Part shown: one piece after another, positions 1 through 5,744 of the stretch | Position numbering within the stretch: position 1 is the first letter of the stretch | Layout: every line of letters begins with the position of its first letter | Assembly: GCA_024641805.1 (NCBI GenBank) | Contig: JAHECJ010000119.1 | Span: 1-6,661, forward strand | Direction of reading: 5' to 3' | From: Desulfococcus sp. | Lineage (GTDB): Bacteria; Desulfobacterota; Desulfobacteria; Desulfobacterales; Desulfosalsimonadaceae | Length of the DNA: 6,661 nt | Made by a program: the position numbers and the translations under genes | Notes under the pieces: generated by a model | Told to the model about the DNA's origin: nothing | The model's database searches: none | Seen by the model: the letters and a program-made list of their open reading frames with translations, nothing else

Positions 1-168
1 GGACGCAACATGATGAATCTTTTCTCCACTCACCCGCCCATTGAAGAAAGAATTGCCAGACTGCGCGGCACAAAAATTGTCAGACATGACGATTACAATC
101 CCTCATCCGGGACATCCGGCAACACCATGGACGACCAGGCCAGAAATTTCTGGAACAATCTTTCCTGA
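1..168 (+). CDS. htpX: HtpX-type M48 metalloprotease, C-terminal 55 residues (5' partial)
   Basis: Frame 1 is open from the first base to a TGA at 166-168 and encodes the last 55 residues of a protein whose start lies outside the window. It contains N-L-F-S-T-H-P-P-I-E-E-R-I-A-R-L-R at about residues 6-22. This is the characteristic C-terminal block of HtpX / M48 family integral-membrane zinc metalloproteases (FxxHPPxxxRIxxL). The family degrades misfolded inner-membrane proteins with its active site facing the cytoplasm. The zinc-binding HExxH motif and the membrane helices would be upstream and cannot be seen. The tail after the motif is polar, rich in Asn, Ser and Asp, and typically variable. 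The family call is secure; HtpX versus another M48B paralogue cannot be settled from the tail, so the symbol is tentative. Confidence 0.8.
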   Translation, partial: GRNMMNLFSTHPPIEERIARLRGTKIVRHDDYNPSSGTSGNTMDDQARNFWNNLS

Positions 169-260
169 TGGTGCATTGTCCGGCGGGCTTTTTATTATAT
201 GCTGAAAAATTTTTTTCTTTGTTGTCTCCGATATTTACAAATCCGGCTGAAGATGATAGT

Positions 261-293
261 GTCGCATCCGAACTTATAACCCTCGGATGTGAC
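261..293. repeat. 11-bp near-perfect inverted repeat just upstream of the thioesterase gene
   Basis: GTCGCATCCGA (261-271) faces TCGGATGTGAC (283-293) across an 11-nt AT-rich centre that includes TATAAC (275-280). The arms differ at one position, which would be a G-U pair in RNA. The right arm ends 14 bp before the ATG at 308 and includes the only weak purine-rich ribosome-site candidate (GACGGA, 291-296). It could be a dyad operator over a promoter -10 element, or an RNA hairpin that limits ribosome access. There is no T-run after it, so it is not a typical terminator for the upstream protease gene. Confidence 0.55.
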
Positions 294-307
294 GGAACAA
301 TGAAAAA

Positions 308-757
308 ATGATGGACGAAAACCTTAAAAAAGCCATATTCAATGCGGTGGCAAACGAACCGTTTGCACAAAAACTGGGAATGAAACTGGTCGAACTTAAA
401 CGCGGGTATTCCCGGGTGGAAATGGATTATCTGCCCGAATCCATGGATAACATTTATCAGCGGGCCCACGGGGGGGCCGTTTACGCCCTGATTGATGAAG
501 CCTTTGAAACGTCCTGCCAGACCCATGGCACGGTTGCCGTGGCGTTAAATGTCAATGTCTCCTATACCGCCAGCCCGGAACCCGGGGCGCGTCTGACGGC
601 CGAGGCCAAAGAAATCACCCGGTCCAAAAAGATCGCCCACTATGATATCTCCGTCACCGACCAAAACGGCAGCCTGATTGCCACCAGCAAAACCATTGCC
701 TACCGGACCGGCAAACCGATCCCCTTCTATGATCAAAGTTCATCAAAGTCAGATTAA
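308..757 (+). CDS. PaaI-family hotdog thioesterase (acyl-CoA thioesterase)
   Basis: This is a 149-residue single-domain protein of the usual PaaI/YbgC-like length. The hotdog core covers about residues 17-135. The helix start carries the PaaI signature: N48, then H54-G55-G56, then L-I-D-E-A-F with D63 at the position of the catalytic Asp of the E. coli PaaI type. The strands then run through V-N-V-S-Y (82-86), R-L-T-A-E-A (95-100) and T-S-K-T-I-A-Y-R (126-133), as expected for the fold. The family hydrolyses acyl- or aryl-acyl-CoA thioesters in the cytosol, normally as a tetramer. The substrate here cannot be read from sequence, and no phenylacetate-catabolism genes lie alongside, so the symbol paaI is not assigned. 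Two adjacent ATGs (308 and 311) are possible starts, and the Shine-Dalgarno is weak. The stop lies 8 bp from the convergent mgtE stop. Confidence 0.88.
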   Translation: MMDENLKKAIFNAVANEPFAQKLGMKLVELKRGYSRVEMDYLPESMDNIYQRAHGGAVYALIDEAFETSCQTHGTVAVALNVNVSYTASPEPGARLTAEAKEITRSKKIAHYDISVTDQNGSLIATSKTIAYRTGKPIPFYDQSSSKSD

Positions 758-765
758 AACTGATC

Positions 766-2130
766 TTAAAATCCGCTGATCTTGCCCATCACGGCGGTGG
801 CGAAACTGAGTACAAAGAAAAACCCGCACATGTCCGTGACCGTGGTTAAAAGGGGGCTGGAAACCAGGGCCGGGTCCATTTTCAATCTCTTTAGCATAAG
901 CGGCAAAAGACCGCCCAGGCAAACCGCGACAATGGTATTCACCGCCAGCCCGCCGCCCACCACCAGCCCGAGATAGAAATTCCCCTTCCAGAGATATGCG
1001 ACAGTTCCGAGCATCAGCCCCAAAGCCGCCCCATTGAGGATTCCCAGACTGGCTTCCTTTGCCAGAACCCGCATCAGCTCATACGGACGGACCAGTCCCA
1101 ACGAAAGTTCACGCATACTTACCGCCACGGCCTGATTCCCGGAGCAGCCGCTCATGTCGCTGACCATGGGCAAGAAAACCGCCAGGGCAATGGCGGCTGA
1201 CAAGGTGTCCTGATACAACGCGATGACACTGGCAGCCATAATGTTCAAGACAATGTTGAGGCTCAACCAAGAGAGTCGGCGGCCGGAACGGATCAATAGC
1301 GGCATAGTCCTGAACTCCTCCCCGCCGACAATACCGCTGACCCCCAAAAATTGACGCACCGATCGCTTGCGGGACGCCTCCTCCACCGCTTCCGGTAAAA
1401 CAACCCCCAGCAGTTCCCCTTCGGCATCCACCACCGGCACCCCGAACAAATGGTGCTCTTCAAAAAAATTGCGCAGTTTTTCCAGAGGGGTATTCACATC
1501 TACCTTGAGGGGATCCTTGATCATCAAGTCACGCAGCAATGCATCCCGGGCAGGAAACAGGAGATCATGCATTCGCAGAACCCCTGCCAATCGGTTGCCG
1601 TCCCGGGTCACGTAAAGATACTGGACATTATATTCCGCATAGGTTTCCCGGTTTTTCTGCAAATCCTTTAAAATATCACTCACCCGCTTGTCCCAGGCGT
1701 ATGCCAGAACCTCGGAAACCATGAGACCGCCGGCGCTGTCCCGTGGATATTCCAGAAACTGCCTTGCCTCTTTGGCGTCTTCATGATCCATTTCGCCAAG
1801 GATGGCTTCCGCAAGGTGATCATCCACTTCCCCCAGAACATCAACCAGGTGGTCGCTGTCCAGTTCTTCAAGAATCGCCGCCGCCCGCTCCGGGGGCAGG
1901 TCTTCGATGAGATCCGCGGCCTGCACATCCGAGATATCCTCAATCAGTTCGGCGGCATCCGCCGGGGCCAGCAGGGTAAACAAACGGATTTGATCTTCCT
2001 GGCTGATCCGGGAAATAGTGCGGGCGGTTTCCGCAGCTCCCAGTGAATCAAAAAAGATCAAAATCTGTTCAGTGCCGGTATCCGCAATCAGGTCATGCAG
2101 TTTTTCCCAGGGGTTTTTCATATCATTCAT
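766..2130 (-). CDS. mgtE: MgtE-family magnesium channel/transporter
   Basis: The 454-residue protein has the full MgtE architecture. An acidic helical N domain (about residues 14-130) carries D-I-S-D-V-Q-A-A-D-L-I-E-D-L-P-P-E repeats. Two CBS domains follow (about 139-196 and 200-258), opened by the family's D-S-A-G-G-L-M block, then a linker helix and five membrane segments (about 284-307, 312-335, 361-381, 386-413, 429-451). D433 in T-T-V-T-D-M-C-G matches the pore aspartate known as D432 in the Thermus thermophilus structure. The protein passes Mg2+ across the inner membrane, and the cytosolic N and CBS domains close the pore when cell Mg2+ is high. The motif S-D-M-S-G-C-S-G-N-Q (324-333) differs from the commoner G-G-N-x-G-N-Q form, as in one MgtE subgroup. 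The open frame extends to 2247, but ATG 2130 is chosen because AAGGAG lies 10 nt upstream; GTG at 2136 is an alternative. The upstream 39 residues look unlike MgtE. Confidence 0.95.
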   Translation of the reverse strand: MNDMKNPWEKLHDLIADTGTEQILIFFDSLGAAETARTISRISQEDQIRLFTLLAPADAAELIEDISDVQAADLIEDLPPERAAAILEELDSDHLVDVLGEVDDHLAEAILGEMDHEDAKEARQFLEYPRDSAGGLMVSEVLAYAWDKRVSDILKDLQKNRETYAEYNVQYLYVTRDGNRLAGVLRMHDLLFPARDALLRDLMIKDPLKVDVNTPLEKLRNFFEEHHLFGVPVVDAEGELLGVVLPEAVEEASRKRSVRQFLGVSGIVGGEEFRTMPLLIRSGRRLSWLSLNIVLNIMAASVIALYQDTLSAAIALAVFLPMVSDMSGCSGNQAVAVSMRELSLGLVRPYELMRVLAKEASLGILNGAALGLMLGTVAYLWKGNFYLGLVVGGGLAVNTIVAVCLGGLLPLMLKRLKMDPALVSSPLLTTVTDMCGFFFVLSFATAVMGKISGF

Positions 2131-2140
2131 AACCACTGAA

Positions 2141-2146
2141 CTCCTT
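2141..2146 (-). promoter_or_regulatory. mgtE ribosome binding site that fixes the start
   Basis: AAGGAG on the - strand lies 10 nt before ATG 2130 and 4 nt before an in-frame GTG at 2136. It is the only good Shine-Dalgarno in the N-terminal region. It excludes the far-upstream start at 2247 and gives an MgtE of normal length. Confidence 0.75.
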
Positions 2147-2164
2147 ATCCATAACTGGTGACTG

Positions 2165-2263
2165 TCAAAAACAGGGGGCGCGTATATCCGGATTGCCCGG
2201 CGGAACCAATGAATTTGAAATGCTCCGAAATTTGTCGGAATCAACACTTGGTAAAACCGTCAT
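2165..2263 (-). CDS. possible 32-codon proline-containing leader ORF in the mgtE 5' leader
   Basis: An ATG on the - strand at 2263 opens a 32-residue frame ending in TGA at 2165-2167, 34 nt before the mgtE ATG and in a different frame from mgtE. The peptide has five prolines (P5, P21, P22, P25, P30), including L-V-P-P-G-N-P-D. It falls entirely inside the transcript leader predicted from the promoter at 2305-2332. Short proline-rich leader peptides (MgtL, MgtP) control mgtA and mgtCB in Salmonella, but no such control is known to me for mgtE. There is no clear Shine-Dalgarno before this ATG, so translation is doubtful. Confidence 0.2.
   Translation of the reverse strand: MTVLPSVDSDKFRSISNSLVPPGNPDIRAPCF
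2224..2239 (-). other. small hairpin in the mgtE leader
   Basis: TCCGA and TCGGA form a perfect 5-bp inverted repeat around a 6-nt loop inside the predicted mgtE leader and inside the leader ORF. A stem this short can arise by chance. It is listed because the leader may be regulatory. Confidence 0.3.
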
Positions 2264-2273
2264 ATAAAATGCG

Positions 2274-2291
2274 TTGCCGTTTTGGCGGCAA
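2274..2291 (-). other. GC-rich hairpin near the 5' end of the mgtE leader
   Basis: TTGCCG (2274-2279) pairs with CGGCAA (2286-2291) around a 6-nt loop, starting about 7 nt after the predicted transcription start. A 5'-end stem like this may protect the transcript or form part of a folded leader. I could not recognise the conserved core of the M-box (ykoK) magnesium riboswitch around it. Confidence 0.35.
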
Positions 2292-2304
2292 AGCGAACGT
2301 CCTC

Positions 2305-2332
2305 ATTTTATCCATAAAATAAATTATTTCAA
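2305..2332 (-). promoter_or_regulatory. sigma70-type promoter for mgtE
   Basis: Read on the - strand, TTGAAA (2332-2327; 5 of 6 to TTGACA) is followed by a 16-bp AT-rich spacer and TAAAAT (2310-2305; 5 of 6 to TATAAT). Transcription would start near 2298, giving a leader of about 168 nt before the mgtE ATG. It is the best promoter-like match I found in the window. Confidence 0.6.
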
Positions 2333-2494
2333 TCGCGTTCTACGCCGGTTCATAAGAATTTGTATTTCTTCTTTAAACGTTTCCAATTTTCTGATAGTTT
2401 TGCCAGTGCGGCGGGCGAAGACGGGATCTAATTCGATTCGCGAACCGATCAGGAACTGATTAATACATTGATAAAATAATATCGAAAAGAGCAT
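2324..2494 (-). CDS. possible small basic protein, 56 residues, unknown function
   Basis: An ATG on the - strand at 2494 opens a 56-codon frame ending in TAA at 2324-2326. The N-terminal third is hydrophobic (M-L-F-S-I-L-F-Y-Q). The rest is basic, with G-K-T-I-R-K-L-E-T-F-K-E-E-I-Q at 31-45 and an Arg/Lys-rich end. I do not recognise the family, and the G-K-T is not in a P-loop context. There is no separated Shine-Dalgarno before the ATG, and the last codons coincide with the -35 box of the proposed mgtE promoter. The frame could be a real small gene, a remnant of a longer gene (it stays open upstream to a stop at about 2531), or chance. Confidence 0.2.
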   Translation of the reverse strand: MLFSILFYQCINQFLIGSRIELDPVFARRTGKTIRKLETFKEEIQILMNRRRTRLK

Positions 2495-2509
2495 CCTGAG
2501 TATATCCGT

Positions 2510-2526
2510 TATCTCATCGAGAGATA
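2510..2526 (+). other. 6-bp inverted repeat in the leader of the ThDP enzyme gene
   Basis: TATCTC (2510-2515) and GAGATA (2521-2526) pair around a 5-nt loop, 24 bp before the ATG at 2551 and just upstream of the Shine-Dalgarno. It could be a small operator or a leader hairpin. No convincing promoter is visible in front of it. Confidence 0.3.
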
Positions 2527-2550
2527 TCTTTTAAGAAAGGAATTAAGGAA

Positions 2551-4095
2551 ATGAATAATGCGGAATTTATCATAAAATCAGCGGTCAGATCCGGAATTGA
2601 CGTTTGTTTCTCAAACCCCGGCACCACTGAAATGCCGCTGGTGAACGCCCTGGATACGGTGCCAGGAGTGCGGGGGGTGCTGGGTTTATTTGAAGGGGTC
2701 TGCACGGGTGCTGCGGACGGATATGCCCGAATGGCGGGAAAACCGGCCATGACCCTCCTGCATCTGGGACCGGGTTTCGGCAACGGCATTGCCAACCTGC
2801 ACAATGCCCGCCGGGCCAAATCACCGATGCTCAACCTGGTGGGCGAACACGCGAGCTGGCACCTTCCCTATGATCCGCTGCTGGCCATGGATATTGAGGC
2901 GCTTGCGGGCAGTGTGTCGGCATGGCATCGCACGGTCAAAACGGCTGAAACCATGGGCAGGGACATCAAAGAAGCCATTGCCAGTGCGTTGAATGGAAAA
3001 ATCGCCACCCTGATCGCGCCCAATGATTTCCAGATGGCCGCATTTACAGGTACGGAGGACAGGGAACCCGAACAATTGAATGACGCATCTGAAATGGACA
3101 GCATGAAGATCGATCAGGCGGCGGCAATGCTGACCAGGGGAAAACGAAGCGCCTTGATTCTTGGCGGCCAGGCGCTGTCTGAAAAAGGACTGATGATTGC
3201 GGCCCGGCTCCGGTCAAAAACCAGCTGCGATCTGTTCTATGATACATTTCCGGCGCGGCTGGAACAGGGAGAAGGGTTACCGGACATTCACCGCATTCCG
3301 TATTTGCCCGAAATGGCCATGGAAGTCCTCAAGCCGTATGAATCGATCCTGTGTATCGGAACCCGGGTGCCGGTAGCCTTTTTCGGATATCCGGGCTTGC
3401 CGAGCCTCTTTATCAGCGAATCCCAGGACCGGTTGGTGATTGAACAATCGAATGCCGGGATTGTGGCTGTGCTTTCAGGAATCGCCGATGTGTTGAACGC
3501 ACCTGCGTTCGTGAATGCTGCATCCTTGTCGGAATTGAATCGGCCTGTTATTCCAACCGGAAAGCTGGACGGGGCCAAAGCCTGCGCCGTTCTGGCTGCC
3601 CTTCAACCGGAGAATGCCATTGTAGTGGAAGAAGCCATCACCAACAGCCTGGCCTATCACGGCCATATCAACGGTTGTCCCCGGTTTACCCTGATGTCCC
3701 TCACCGGCGGATCCATCGGCCAGGGACCGGCCAGCGCCACGGGTGCCGCCATTGCCTGCCCCGGCCGTCCGGTGATTGATTTTCAGGCAGACGGAAGCGC
3801 CATGTACACAATTCAATCCCTTTGGACACAGGCACGGGAAAATTTAAACGTCACCACACTGATCTGTTCAAACCGGTCTTATGATATCCTAAAATTGGAG
3901 ATGGCCCGATCCGGGAACCTGACCCCCGGAGCCAATGCCATTCGCATGACCGATCTTGCCGGTATCAACTGGGTGAAACTCGGTGAGGCGCAGGGCGTTT
4001 CCTCAGTTGCCGTCAATACCTGCGAAGCCATGGTAAAGGCCCTGGAACAATCGCTGGCCGAAGACGGCCCTCATTTGATTGAACTGGTACTGTAA
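2551..4095 (+). CDS. ThDP-dependent enzyme of the acetolactate synthase large subunit / benzoylformate decarboxylase superfamily
   Basis: The 514-residue protein has the three-domain ThDP layout: Pyr domain about 1-165, central domain about 185-315, PP domain about 340-514. E48 in L-F-E-G-V-C-T-G-A-A-D-G-Y-A-R is the glutamate that activates the thiazolium cofactor. A-D-G-S at 413-416 with N441 spaced 26 residues after D414 forms the Mg-diphosphate motif, with Ala replacing the usual first Gly. This type is normally labelled 'acetolactate synthase large subunit', but several points argue against valine/isoleucine biosynthesis. It is shorter than IlvB, no ilvN follows, and H71 (L-L-H-L-G-P-G) takes the place of H70 of Pseudomonas benzoylformate decarboxylase with the same 23-residue spacing from the glutamate. 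N-P-G-T-T-E (22-27) parallels that enzyme's N-P-G-S-N-E. A cytosolic 2-oxoacid decarboxylase or carboligase is likely; the substrate is unknown. The start is supported by AAAGGA at 2536-2541. Confidence 0.85.
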   Translation: MNNAEFIIKSAVRSGIDVCFSNPGTTEMPLVNALDTVPGVRGVLGLFEGVCTGAADGYARMAGKPAMTLLHLGPGFGNGIANLHNARRAKSPMLNLVGEHASWHLPYDPLLAMDIEALAGSVSAWHRTVKTAETMGRDIKEAIASALNGKIATLIAPNDFQMAAFTGTEDREPEQLNDASEMDSMKIDQAAAMLTRGKRSALILGGQALSEKGLMIAARLRSKTSCDLFYDTFPARLEQGEGLPDIHRIPYLPEMAMEVLKPYESILCIGTRVPVAFFGYPGLPSLFISESQDRLVIEQSNAGIVAVLSGIADVLNAPAFVNAASLSELNRPVIPTGKLDGAKACAVLAALQPENAIVVEEAITNSLAYHGHINGCPRFTLMSLTGGSIGQGPASATGAAIACPGRPVIDFQADGSAMYTIQSLWTQARENLNVTTLICSNRSYDILKLEMARSGNLTPGANAIRMTDLAGINWVKLGEAQGVSSVAVNTCEAMVKALEQSLAEDGPHLIELVL

Positions 4096-4230
4096 TGATG
4101 GTTCTTCAACATTTGATTCTAAGCGGTGGTTGTTCACCCTCTCCCTGGTCAGAAACCTGAAAAAAAGCCGATTGGATCATGATCTGATTTAACAGCTGCC
4201 TCAGCCCTCCACCTTCTACATAAAAAAACA

Positions 4231-4269
4231 GGGAGCAAACCGGAAATTATCTTCTCCGGTAATGCTCCC
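4231..4269. terminator. bidirectional hairpin terminator between the ThDP gene and nfnB
   Basis: GGGAGCA (4231-4237) pairs with TGCTCCC (4263-4269), and inside it ACCGGA (4239-4244) pairs with TCCGGT (4255-4260), leaving a 10-nt loop and a small 1x2 internal bulge. On the + strand it is followed by CTATTTTTAAC. On the - strand it is followed by TGTTTTTTTA. It therefore fits an intrinsic terminator in both directions, ending the + strand ThDP gene (135 bp upstream) and the - strand nfn operon (about 30 bp after the nfnB stop). Confidence 0.88.
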
Positions 4270-4298
4270 CTATTTTTAACTTGGTGACTTTTTGGATC

Positions 4299-5711
4299 CT
4301 ACCAGCCCCAGGTCAGGTACTCATGAATTGAATCCGCAGCCTTTCGCCCGGCGCCCATGGCCAGGATAACTGTTGCCGAGCCGGTAACAATGTCCCCACC
4401 GGCCCAGACGCCTTTTTTAGTGGTTTTGCCGGTTTCAGGATCCGCCACAACATATCCCCACTTGTTCAATGAAATCTGAGGGTCCGAGTGTGTCAGCAAT
4501 GGATTGGGTCCTGCGCCGACAGACACGATGGCGAGATCGCAGTCCATGACAAACTCCGACCCTTTGATGGGGACCGGACGGCGGCGCCCGGATTCATCCG
4601 GCTCGCCCAGTTCCATTTTGAGGCCTTCCAGCTGGACCAGTCGCCCGTTTTCATCACCGATAAACCGACCCGGCGCAGTCAACAGGTGAAATTCAATGCC
4701 CTCTTCTTCAGCATGATGAATTTCAGCGGCCCTGGCCGGCATTTCCTCCCGGGACCGGCGATAGACGATCCGGACCCTTTCCGCGCCCAGGCGCATGGCG
4801 GTTCTGGCCGAATCCATGGCCACATTTCCGGCGCCGAACACCACCACATTTTTACCGCGGATAATCGGTGTGTCATATTCCGGGAACAGGTATCCTTTCA
4901 TCAGGTTGGCGCGGGTCAAATATTCATTGGCAGAATAGATGCCGATCAGATCTTCCCCGGGGATGTTTAAAAAACGGGGGAGTCCGGCGCCGACACCGAT
5001 AAAAACGGCGTCAAATCCTTCTGCAAACAGTTCATCAATGCTGACGATACTGCCGACCACCATATTGCACTCAATCTTCAATCCAATTTTCTCAAGCATT
5101 TCAACTTCAGAGGCTACGATGACTTTGGGCAATCTGAACTCGGGAATGCCGTAGACCAGCACACCGCCGGTTTTGTGGAAAGCCTCAAACAAAGTGACGC
5201 CATGCCCTTTGAGCAGAAGATCCCCAGCAACCGTCAATCCGGAAGGGCCAGAACCTACTACTGCGACCTTCCTGCCGGTGGGCGCAGCCTTGGCCGGAAT
5301 CTCGCCGTCTCCGGAATTGCGCGCCAGGTCCGCGACAAACCGCTCGAGATTGCCGATGGCGACCGGCGCGTCTTTTTTCCCCACAATGCACTGGCCTTCA
5401 CACTGGATTTCCTGGGGACATACCCGACCGCACACTGCCGGCAGGCTGTTCTTTTCCCAGATTTTTTGGATCGCCGCCTTAAAATCTCTTTCTGCAATGC
5501 ACTTGATAAAATCCGGAATAGCCACCCCCACCGGACATCCGGTCACGCAGGCCGGTTTTTTGCACTGAAGGCACCGCCCGGCTTCCAGTACTGCTGTTTC
5601 CTCACTATATCCCGTCGGAACTTCTTCAAAGTTCCGACGTCTGACATCCGCCGGCTGTTCCGGCATGGGTTGTCTTGCAATTTTTTCTTTTACTGCGCTC
5701 TTTTCAGCCAT
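4299..5711 (-). CDS. nfnB: NADH-dependent reduced ferredoxin:NADP+ oxidoreductase, large subunit (NfnB/NfnL)
   Basis: The 470-residue protein resembles the glutamate synthase small chain. The N-terminal iron-sulfur domain has C47, C50, C55, C59 and then C94, C98, C104, C108, enough for two [4Fe-4S] clusters. E101 sits between them where Nfn structures, as I recall them, use a glutamate ligand. G-S-G-P-S-G-L (153-159) binds the bifurcating FAD. G-A-G-N-V-A-M-D (293-300) with Y-R-R-S-R (317-321) forms the NADP(H) site, the arginines suiting the 2'-phosphate. A-G-G-D (437-440) is the second FAD contact. Paired with the upstream subunit, it couples NADPH, NADH and ferredoxin by electron bifurcation in the cytosol. 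A glutamate synthase role is unlikely because no large gltB-type gene is present; a SudAB-type sulfide dehydrogenase or Nfn paralogue is possible. The frame extends to a TTG at 5726, but ATG 5711 has GGAGG 5 nt upstream and is preferred. Confidence 0.92.
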   Translation of the reverse strand: MAEKSAVKEKIARQPMPEQPADVRRRNFEEVPTGYSEETAVLEAGRCLQCKKPACVTGCPVGVAIPDFIKCIAERDFKAAIQKIWEKNSLPAVCGRVCPQEIQCEGQCIVGKKDAPVAIGNLERFVADLARNSGDGEIPAKAAPTGRKVAVVGSGPSGLTVAGDLLLKGHGVTLFEAFHKTGGVLVYGIPEFRLPKVIVASEVEMLEKIGLKIECNMVVGSIVSIDELFAEGFDAVFIGVGAGLPRFLNIPGEDLIGIYSANEYLTRANLMKGYLFPEYDTPIIRGKNVVVFGAGNVAMDSARTAMRLGAERVRIVYRRSREEMPARAAEIHHAEEEGIEFHLLTAPGRFIGDENGRLVQLEGLKMELGEPDESGRRRPVPIKGSEFVMDCDLAIVSVGAGPNPLLTHSDPQISLNKWGYVVADPETGKTTKKGVWAGGDIVTGSATVILAMGAGRKAADSIHEYLTWGW

Positions 5712-5716
5712 TTTTT

Positions 5717-5721
5717 CCTCC
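5717..5721 (-). promoter_or_regulatory. nfnB ribosome binding site that fixes the start
   Basis: GGAGG on the - strand is 5 nt before ATG 5711. The alternative TTG start at 5726 overlaps this site and has no Shine-Dalgarno of its own, so the five-residue N-terminal extension should be dropped. Confidence 0.8.
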
Positions 5722-5744
5722 GTCAACTAAATCCGGTGTCAAAT

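Noticed and set aside
175..200. Possible terminator after the protease gene (GC-rich stretch followed by a T-run)
   Set aside because: The T-run is present but I could not form a GC-rich stem before it.
176..203. Possible thioesterase promoter (TTGTCC ... TATGCT, 16-bp spacer)
   Set aside because: Only 4 of 6 matches in each hexamer, and other equally weak combinations exist nearby, so it is not supported as a feature.
80..526. 148-residue open frame on the - strand over the protease tail and thioesterase
   Set aside because: It is antisense to the thioesterase with its clear hotdog motifs and to the M48 tail, so it is a shadow frame.
760..783. Direct repeat of CTGATCTT at the mgtE 3' end
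   Set aside because: Two 8-bp copies 16 bp apart, one inside coding sequence, are within chance expectation.
2131..2247. N-terminal extension of MgtE to an upstream start at 2247 (39 extra residues)
   Set aside because: The extension has no MgtE-like character and no good ribosome site, and it lies over the predicted mRNA leader. ATG 2130 with AAGGAG gives the normal length of about 450 residues.
2468..2496. Promoter for the ThDP gene starting from TTGATA
   Set aside because: No -10-like hexamer lies at 16-18 bp spacing. Other TAAAAT and TAATAT boxes nearby lack a -35.
4095..4160. 21-codon ORF overlapping the ThDP gene stop (TAATG)
   Set aside because: The overlap could allow coupling, but the peptide shows no recognisable character and ends quickly. 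Such overlaps are common by chance.
4175..4184. GATCATGATC palindrome downstream of the ThDP gene
   Set aside because: It is only 10 bp, with no supporting context and no repeated copies in the window.
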